Part shown: piece by piece, positions 57,959 to 64,000 of the stretch
Layout: each line of letters begins with the position of its first letter
Numbering within the stretch: position 1 is the first letter of the stretch
From: Polynucleobacter necessarius
GTDB taxonomy: Bacteria > Pseudomonadota > Gammaproteobacteria > Burkholderiales > Burkholderiaceae
NCBI RefSeq assembly: GCF_900095205.1
Contig: NZ_LT606951.1
Span: 248,001 to 312,000, forward strand
Direction: 5' to 3'
DNA: 64,000 nucleotides
Program-made: the position numbers and the translations under genes
Notes under the pieces: model-generated
The model's database searches: none
The model's input: the letters and a program-made list of their open reading frames with translations, nothing else
What the model was told of the DNA's origin: nothing

Positions 57959-59104
57959 TTATGGAAGACGTTTAGTGGCAAATACGCCAGCAGGATCAAA
58001 GGCGGATCTCAATCGTTCCTGCACTGCTTCAAGGGCTTTGGTATGAGTTTGCTCTGAGAGCAATGTAAAGCGCTGAAAACCAGGATCTACATTTGCGCCC
58101 TGTCTAAAACGAGTAGCGTGTCCACCATGAGAATTGGCAAGAGCTTTGAGGGTTGTATAAGTAGCTTCATCACCAGGCGCTTTAATCCATCGTTGTTGAC
58201 CGTGCCACTCCAAAATAATCTCATCGTCAGCACCAGGAATTGTGAGAGATCCACAAGCAGCAGGAAGCGCTAGACGGTATAGAGTTTGATCAGCGCCAAG
58301 ATTGACAAATGAGGACAGTTTTTGTTCACGCAAATCATTCCAGAAATTTTCAGCAATCTCATTACTGAGTTCAACTGCCATTACCAACGAGCTCATCAGT
58401 GAAATAGCGGCTTTAACAGCTGCCTCTGCGCCTGCAAGACGAATCGTTAGCTCACCATCCCCACCATTGGCAGAGCCAATCCAGCAACTTGCTGAGAGCG
58501 GAAGCGGCTGACCAGCCCATTCATTTAGTATTTTTAAAGCTTTTTCTTGGGATATCTGACAGCGTAAGGTGACGGTGGCTGCAGGTTTTGGTAGCACTTT
58601 GACAGAAGCTTCTAAAAGAAGCGCTAATGTCTCTAAGGAGCCTGGTAATAAACGAGAAACGTCATAACCTGCAACGTTTTTCATCACCTTGCTGCCAAAG
58701 GAAAGGTCTTGACCTTTGCCATCCAAAATGTGCGCACCTAATACAAAGTCTCGGAAATTTCCAACAGTAATACGACCGGGCCCAGCCAATCCAGCAGCAA
58801 TTGCGCCGCCGAAGGTTGCATTATCACCAAAATGAGGAGGCTCGAAAGCGAGTACCTGATTTTTTTCTTTTAGAGCGGATTCTATTTCTTTTAGTGGCGT
58901 ACCTGCGCAAGCGGTGATAACTAGTTCTTCCGGTTGGTATTCCAAAATCCCTGAGTAAGAAAGCGTATTCAGTTTGATGAAGCCGTTTGAATTTCCGTAC
59001 CAAGATTTTGTGCCACCACCCTCAATCGAAAGTGCTGTCTTATTGTTGGCCGCATTTAGAATTTGTTCACGAAATACATTGATTTGATCATTGGATTGAC
59101 TCAT
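57959..59104 (-). CDS. glcE: Glycolate oxidase FAD-binding subunit GlcE
   Basis: The 381-residue protein has the FAD-binding PCMH fold: LSIEGGGTKSWYGNSNGFIK, NATFGGAIAAGLAGPGRITV (near residue 96) and GSKVMKNVAGYDVSRLLPGS. It would join GlcD and GlcF in a membrane-associated complex oxidising glycolate to glyoxylate. The frame is open, but both partners are broken, so it is probably non-functional and simply not yet hit. It starts at the last base of glcD and lies 8 bases before glcF. Confidence 0.92.
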   Translation of the reverse strand: MSQSNDQINVFREQILNAANNKTALSIEGGGTKSWYGNSNGFIKLNTLSYSGILEYQPEELVITACAGTPLKEIESALKEKNQVLAFEPPHFGDNATFGGAIAAGLAGPGRITVGNFRDFVLGAHILDGKGQDLSFGSKVMKNVAGYDVSRLLPGSLETLALLLEASVKVLPKPAATVTLRCQISQEKALKILNEWAGQPLPLSASCWIGSANGGDGELTIRLAGAEAAVKAAISLMSSLVMAVELSNEIAENFWNDLREQKLSSFVNLGADQTLYRLALPAACGSLTIPGADDEIILEWHGQQRWIKAPGDEATYTTLKALANSHGGHATRFRQGANVDPGFQRFTLLSEQTHTKALEAVQERLRSAFDPAGVFATKRLP

Positions 59105-60600
59105 TAGAAGCGCTCCAATTCTGGATGAGGTAGCTGGCCGCCGCTAATACGCATGCGACCATATTCTGCACAACGATTCAAAGTGGGGATTGCTTTATCT
59201 GGATTGAGAAGTTTCTCTGGATCAAAAGCACTCTTTACGCCCCAGAATGATTCGCGCTCACCCTCACCAAATTGCACACACATTGAATTAATTTTTTCGA
59301 TACCGACACCATGCTCACCGGTGATGGTGACGCCGAGCTCAACACAGGCCTCCAAAATTTCAGTGCCAAATTCTTCTGCTCGATGCCATTCTTCTTGGTC
59401 TGCACCATTAAACAAAATGAGGGGATGCATATTGCCATCGCCTGCATGAAATACGTTCAAACAACCAAGGCCATACTTCCCTTCCATGCCTTGTATGCGC
59501 TTGAGAAGGGTAGCTATATGACGGCGAGGAATAGTGCCATCCATGCAATAGTAATCAGGCGCTAAGCGACCTGCAGCAGGAAATGCATTCTTGCGGCCAC
59601 TCCAAAACTTCAAGCGTTCGCTTTCATCTTTAGAGATCTGAATACCACTTGCGCCAGCTTCCTCAAGTACTTTGGTCATGCGTTCAATTTCTTCAGCAAC
59701 CTCCTCAGGTGTGCCATCGGATTCGCAGAGCAAAATTGCCTCAGCATCTAAGTCATATCCAGCGTGTACAAATTCTTCAACTGCTCGAGTAGTAGCTTTG
59801 TCCATCATTTCTAAGCCAGCAGGAATGATTCCTGCGGCAATGATGGCGGTAACTGCATTGCCACCTTTTTCAATGTCATCAAAACTGGCCATGATGACGC
59901 GGGCCAACTTTGGCTTGGCTACCAGCTTTACTGTAACTTCGGTCACCACCGCGAGCATACCTTCACTGCCCATCATGATGGCCAATAAATCGAGACCAGG
60001 TGCATCAGGTGCCAAGCCACCAAATTCTACGATCTCACCATTCATTAGTATTCCTCGAACGCGTAAAACATTGTGCAGAGTCAAGCCATACTTCAAACAG
60101 TGAACACCACCTGAGTTTTCATTGACGTTGCCACCTATAGAGCAAGCAATTTGCGACGATGGATCTGGAGCGTAATACAAGCCAAGATGTGCAACTGCTT
60201 CAGAGATAGCGAGATTGCGAACTCCAGGTTGAACTACAGCAGTACGAGTAAATGGATCAATGCTGAGAATTTTCTTGAGCTTAGCTTAAAGACAATACCA
60301 ATCCCTGAGAAGGCGGCATAGCGCCACCTGATAGCCCAGTTCCTGATCCTCGAGGAACTGCCGGGATGTTCATCTCATAGCAAATTTTAGAATTTTCGCG
60401 ACCTGTTCCTCTGTTTCGGGGAGGGTCACTGCCAAAGGCATCCGTCTATAGGCCGCTAAACTATCGCATTCATAAGGAATAGTGTCTTCCGGCTCCCATA
60501 AAAGGGCATATTCCGGCAGGATTGGGCGCAGGGCCGAAACCAATTTGGACTGTAGGGCGCTAATAGCGGCTATATCGGATGGTGGGGTCACCATATTCAT
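59104..60600 (-). pseudogene. glcD: Glycolate oxidase subunit GlcD, broken
   Basis: The start lies at 60600 (or 60618), giving SDIAAISALQSKLVSALRPI and a first FAD-domain segment ending KILKFAMR at 60370. Frame changes near 60370 and 60290 are needed to read NIPAVPRGSGTGLSGGAMPP-like sequence and AKLKKILSIDPF. From about 60180 the frame is open to 59104 with SIGGNVNENSGGVHCLKYGL and AGDGNMHPLILFNGADQ. This is the FAD-linked catalytic subunit. The exact order of lesions at the N-terminus is my reading. Confidence 0.85.
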
Positions 60601-60636
60601 ATGAATCATTTTAGCCATTTACCTATAATTAAGCTT

Positions 60637-61222
60637 ATGGGAAATCGACTATCAAAAATCGCCACCAGAACTGGTGATGCAGGCATGACTGGCTTAGGGG
60701 ACAGGAGTCGCGTTGAGAAAGAGCATCTTCGAATCTGCGCCATGGGTGATGTGGATGAGTTGAACTCTGAAATCGGGGTTTTGATGACAGAAGCGATCCC
60801 AGAAAATATCTCTTCCGAGTTAGGCGAGCTTTTTCTACAGGTGCAGCATGATTTATTCGATTTGGGTGGCGAGCTTTGCATCCCCAATTACAAGCTACTC
60901 AATCCTGAGCAGGTTGCTCAACTCGATGTTTGGCTCGAAAAATATAACCAGCAATTATCCCCACTAACTGAATTTATCCTGCCGGGTGGAACACGGGCAG
61001 CCGCACAAGCGCACGTCTGCAGAACAGCATGTCGTAGAGCGGAGCGTTCGATTGTTCGTTTGGGCTTGGGAAGAACCTTTATATGACTCGCCACGTCAGT
61101 ATGTAAATCGATTATCTGACCTGCTCTTCGTGCTCGCTCGTATTTTAAATCGGGCTGCAGGAGGATCTGATGTACTTTGGAAGCACGAAAAAAAAGAGAC
61201 TAAGTTATTTAGTCTCTTTTAG
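60637..61222 (+). pseudogene. Cob(I)alamin adenosyltransferase, PduO type, frameshifted
   Basis: The ATG at 60637 begins MGNRLSKIATRTGDAGMTGL, with the ATP-site signature TRTGDAGMTGLGD. The helical bundle continues through VQHDLFDLGGELC and FILPGGTRAAAQAHVCRTAC RRAERSI. Near 61060 the frame must move to read EEPLYDSPRQYVNRLSDLLF and LARILNRAAGGSDVLWKHEK, ending at TAG 61220-61222. The missing tail normally closes the active site, so activity is unlikely. It would convert cob(I)alamin to adenosylcobalamin. Confidence 0.85.
61189..61222 (+). terminator. Terminator overlapping the adenosyltransferase 3' end
   Basis: AAAGAGACTAA and TTAGTCTCTTT form an eleven-base stem around GTTA, with flanking A and T runs. 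It may serve both the rightward gene and the leftward gene beyond it. Confidence 0.75.
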
Positions 61223-61250
61223 CTATTTCACTTGTAAATTTACTGACGCA

Positions 61251-62375
61251 TTATTTTTTCTTACTTCTGCGTTTCTTAACGGCGGTAGCAAGACGTTCTA
61301 ATATTTGTACCGAGTCTTCCCAGTTAATACAAGCATCGGTAATACTCTTGCCGTATTCCAAGTTGCTTGGATCATCTTTTCCGGGAGTAAATTTCTGCGC
61401 ACCATCGTTTAGATGACTTTCCACCATTACGCCAAAAATCTGATGGGAACCAGACTCAATTTGTTGAGCCACATCATCAGCAACAACAATCTGACGTTCA
61501 TGTTTTTTGCTTGAATTGGCATGTGATAAGTCAACCATCAAACTGGTTGGAAGCTTTGCTGCATCTAGCTCAGAGCAGGCTGCTTGGACAAACTTTGTTT
61601 CGTAATTTGGTTCTTTGCCGCCACGTAAAATTACATGGCAATCTTTATTACCTTTGGTCTCCACAACGGACACTTGACCATTCTTATGAACGGATAAAAA
61701 GTGATGAGGACGACCAGCAGCTTGAATAGCGTCCGTAGCAATTTTGATGTTGCCATCGGTACCGTTCTTAAATCCAATTGGTGCAGATAATCCTGAGGCG
61801 AGTTCACGATGAACTTGACTCTCAGTAGTGCGCGCGCCAATTGCACCCCAAGAAATCAGGTCTGCAATATATTGCGGAGAAATCACATCTAAGAATTCGC
61901 TACCTGCTGGCATTCCAAGACGATTAATTTCCATGAGCACTTGACGCGCAAGTCGAAGACCTTCTTCAATGCGATAGCTCTCATCAAGATACGGGTCATT
62001 AATCAAACCCTTCCATCCTACAGTGGTACGCGGCTTTTCAAAATACACGCGCATCACAATTTCTAATTCACCAACAAAACGTTTACGTTCTTCTAATAGG
62101 CGTTGGCAATATTCAAGTGCAGCTCTCGGATCATGAATAGAGCATGGTCCGATGATGACCAGCAGGCGATCATCCTTACCGTGAATAATGTCGCGGATTT
62201 TTTTGCGAGTTTTGCTAATTAATGCTTCAGTTGGTGTTCCCGCAATTGGGAAAAAGCGGATCAAATGCTCTGGCGGAGGCAGAACAGAGATGTTGTCAAT
62301 GCGTTGATCGTCGGTATCCGAGGTTTTATCAACGGCGGAGTACCAATTGGCGGGATTCGTATTTTGTTGGCTCAC
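61251..62375 (-). CDS. aroG: 3-deoxy-7-phosphoheptulonate (DAHP) synthase, class I
   Basis: The 374-residue enzyme condenses PEP and erythrose 4-phosphate in the first shikimate step. Family blocks are LLVIIGPCSIHDPRAALEYC, VYFEKPRTTVGWKGLINDP, GARTTESQVHRELASGLSAP, VDLSHANSSKKHERQ and VMVESHLNDGAQKF. Feedback sensitivity (Phe or Tyr) cannot be told. The basic C-terminal tail KKRRSKKK is unusual but harmless. Confidence 0.94.
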   Translation of the reverse strand: MSQQNTNPANWYSAVDKTSDTDDQRIDNISVLPPPEHLIRFFPIAGTPTEALISKTRKKIRDIIHGKDDRLLVIIGPCSIHDPRAALEYCQRLLEERKRFVGELEIVMRVYFEKPRTTVGWKGLINDPYLDESYRIEEGLRLARQVLMEINRLGMPAGSEFLDVISPQYIADLISWGAIGARTTESQVHRELASGLSAPIGFKNGTDGNIKIATDAIQAAGRPHHFLSVHKNGQVSVVETKGNKDCHVILRGGKEPNYETKFVQAACSELDAAKLPTSLMVDLSHANSSKKHERQIVVADDVAQQIESGSHQIFGVMVESHLNDGAQKFTPGKDDPSNLEYGKSITDACINWEDSVQILERLATAVKKRRSKKK

Positions 62376-62405
62376 ACGACCATTTTAAGTCGTATTTAGA
62401 CTTAA

Positions 62406-63896
62406 TCAGGCGGTTCCACCTACTGTGAGACTATCAATCCTTAAGGTAGGCTGTCCAACCCCGACCGGCACGCTCTGTCCTTCCTTGCCGCAAACCCCCA
62501 CGCCGCCATCGAGCTTGAGGTCATTTCCACTCATGGAAACCTGTTTTAGGGATTCTGGGCCACTGCCAATAATCGTGGCGCCTTTCACGGGATACTGAAT
62601 TTTGCCGTTTTCTACCCAGTAAGCCTCTGAGGCAGAAAAGACAAATTTCCCACTGGTGATATCTACCTGACCACTACCAAAATTGACTGCATATAAGCCG
62701 CGTTTAATGCTGGCTACGATTTCTTGGGGGTCGTCTTTACCCGCCAGCATGTATGTGTTGGTCATTCTGGGCATTGGAAGGGACGCAAAGCTTTCGCGAC
62801 GTCCATTACCAGTCAGTGGCATTTTCATGAGGCGTGCATTTAAGCTATCTTGAATATAACCTTTTAAGATACCATCTTCAATTAAGGTGGTGCATTGAGT
62901 GGGGGTGCCTTCATCATCAATATTTAAGGAGCCTCTTCGGCCAGCTAGAGTGCCGTCATCTACGACAGTAACGCCCTTAGCTGCAACCCGCTGTCCAATA
63001 CGACCCGCAAAAGCTGAAGAGCCTTTGCGATTAAAGTCGCCCTCTAAACCATGTCCTACCGCTTCATGTAATAGAACGCCTGGCCATCCAGGACCCATGA
63101 CTACTGTCATTGGCCCTGCGGGTGCCAGACGAGATTCAAGATTGACTAGAGCGCCATCAACCGCTTCATCAACATAACGATTGATAAGTTCAGTGTCAAA
63201 GTAAAGATAGTCATGACGAGCGCCACCACCTGAGGAGCCAGATTCACGGCGACCATTTTGTTCAGCAATGACATGCACTGAAACACGTACTAGAGGTCGA
63301 ACGTCAGCGGCTAATAATCCATCTGCGCGCACTACTAAAACTACGTCAAACTCACCTGCCAAACTTGCCATCACTTGGATAATTCTTGGATCACGTGCTT
63401 TAGCTCGACGTTCAATGCTTTCAAGTAGAGCGATTTTTTCTTTAGGCTGTAGCGAATCAAGAGGATTGATATCTGAATACAACTTATTAGAAACAGGGTT
63501 AAATAGTTTGGTGGCAACGGCTTGTTTACCGCCCTCAGGGCCAATCACACGTGTGGCAGTAGCGGCTTTGCTTAATGCTTCTAAATTAATTTCGTCTGAG
63601 TAGGCAAACGCAGTCTTGTCACCATAGATCGCTCGCACACCAACTCCTTGGTCAATGCTAAAGCTTCCTGATTTAACGATTCCTTCTTCAAGACTCCAGC
63701 TCTCACTCCGAGTGTGCTGAAAGTACAGGTCTGCATCATCGAGACGGTGGGTAAATAGGTTGCCAAAGGTATGGTGGAGATCTTGCTCAGTTAACCCAGT
63801 TGGCTCAAGTAAGATCGATTTTGCTAATTTGATGAGATCTGCTTGCTTCTTGGCTTTTGTCCAATTAGCGGGAAATAGTGCTTCTGGTGCATTCAT
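62406..63896 (-). CDS. tldD: Metalloprotease TldD
   Basis: The start is [15 protein letters not shown] at 63896, or Met1 at 63908 ([12 protein letters not shown]); the protein is about 496-500 residues. The zinc motif is [20 protein letters not shown] (HExxxH). [20 protein letters not shown] near residue 87 and the C-terminal [20 protein letters not shown] are conserved. TldD with TldE degrades unfolded peptides and processes some microcins. tldE is not in the window. Confidence 0.94.
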   Translation of the reverse strand: MNAPEALFPANWTKAKKQADLIKLAKSILLEPTGLTEQDLHHTFGNLFTHRLDDADLYFQHTRSESWSLEEGIVKSGSFSIDQGVGVRAIYGDKTAFAYSDEINLEALSKAATATRVIGPEGGKQAVATKLFNPVSNKLYSDINPLDSLQPKEKIALLESIERRAKARDPRIIQVMASLAGEFDVVLVVRADGLLAADVRPLVRVSVHVIAEQNGRRESGSSGGGARHDYLYFDTELINRYVDEAVDGALVNLESRLAPAGPMTVVMGPGWPGVLLHEAVGHGLEGDFNRKGSSAFAGRIGQRVAAKGVTVVDDGTLAGRRGSLNIDDEGTPTQCTTLIEDGILKGYIQDSLNARLMKMPLTGNGRRESFASLPMPRMTNTYMLAGKDDPQEIVASIKRGLYAVNFGSGQVDITSGKFVFSASEAYWVENGKIQYPVKGATIIGSGPESLKQVSMSGNDLKLDGGVGVCGKEGQSVPVGVGQPTLRIDSLTVGGTA

Positions 63897-63916
63897 GTGA
63901 TTTAGCAAATCTTTCT

Positions 63917-64000
63917 TTAGAGCTTACGATGCGCAAGTGCGGGTAGCTTAGAGCGTACCTCGTTTAATTTATCTTTGCACAAAACCCCAGAAATAAAGCC
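63917..64000 (-). CDS. Nitrilase-family carbon-nitrogen hydrolase, C-terminal end
   Basis: Only the last 27 codons are in the window, ending with [15 protein letters not shown] and TAA at 63917. The pattern of a basic [12 protein letters not shown] tail is typical of nitrilase-family amidases next to tldD in betaproteobacteria. The rest of the gene lies beyond position 64000. The call rests on this tail and synteny alone. Confidence 0.55.
   Translation of the reverse strand, partial: GFISGVLCKDKLNEVRSKLPALAHRKL

Overview
The window looks like a chromosome segment of a Polynucleobacter-type betaproteobacterium (Burkholderiaceae). The basis is gene content and order (recA-recX-sucC-sucD-TerC-pilin, pgk-pyk-fba-purC-purE-purK-tsaC, recG-ubiA, tgt-queA upstream of yajC-secD-secF), a moderate AT-leaning composition, a typical betaproteobacterial CIRCE/groESL region and an SOS-regulated recA. 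This is recognition from memory, not a database match. About 40 intact genes, nearly all housekeeping, are interspersed with roughly 20 clearly broken genes carrying frameshifts, in-frame stops and at least one deletion fusion. That pattern fits an obligate host-associated lineage in mid genome reduction, such as the Polynucleobacter endosymbionts of Euplotes ciliates (inference).

Layout. 1-9.3 kb is a decayed accessory block: AEC transporter remnant, intact maiA-like GST, TRIC channel pseudogene, a dctM/ggt deletion fusion, dctQ and dctP pseudogenes (a dead TRAP operon), a broken MHS-family permease, a broken MOSC protein, a small DUF6150-like secreted protein, an interrupted sterol-desaturase gene and two small coupled unknown genes. 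9.3-15.5 kb holds tRNA-Met, a broken DUF2878-like gene, recA-recX behind a perfect LexA box, sucCD, a TerC-family membrane protein and a type IV pilin. 15.5-21 kb has two broken surface-glycan-type genes, intact moaC and a BepA-like M48 protease, and two broken small genes. 21-31 kb is an intact metabolic stretch: waaF, CHCC zinc finger, ilvE, pgk, pyk, fba, purC, purE, purK and a Sua5/TsaC-type gene. 31-36.5 kb is a second decayed block: dacB, a BvgS-like hybrid kinase, its LuxR-type response regulator and an EAL-like protein. 36.5-56.7 kb is again essentially intact: groESL with CIRCE, pntB/pntAb/pntAa, mnmA, (broken GST), purB, waaA, secF/secD/yajC, tgt/queA, recG, ubiA, proC and a YggS-type PLP protein. 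56.7-61.2 kb contains the glycolate oxidase locus with glcF and glcD broken but glcE open, plus a frameshifted PduO-type cobalamin adenosyltransferase. The window closes with a DAHP synthase, tldD and the 3' end of a nitrilase-family gene.

Intact functions serve central carbon metabolism (lower glycolysis, TCA succinyl-CoA step), purine synthesis, protein export and folding, DNA repair, tRNA modification, LPS core and quinone synthesis. Lost functions are mostly environmental sensing, carboxylate and amino-acid uptake, glycolate oxidation, surface decoration and detoxification. I found no CRISPR array, insertion sequence, prophage, toxin or defence island, and nothing that I would defend as a new system. 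The most interesting non-coding signals are a pair of matched 27-bp hyphenated palindromes at 4834-4900 and a 20-bp perfect palindrome just downstream of CIRCE at 36652-36671.
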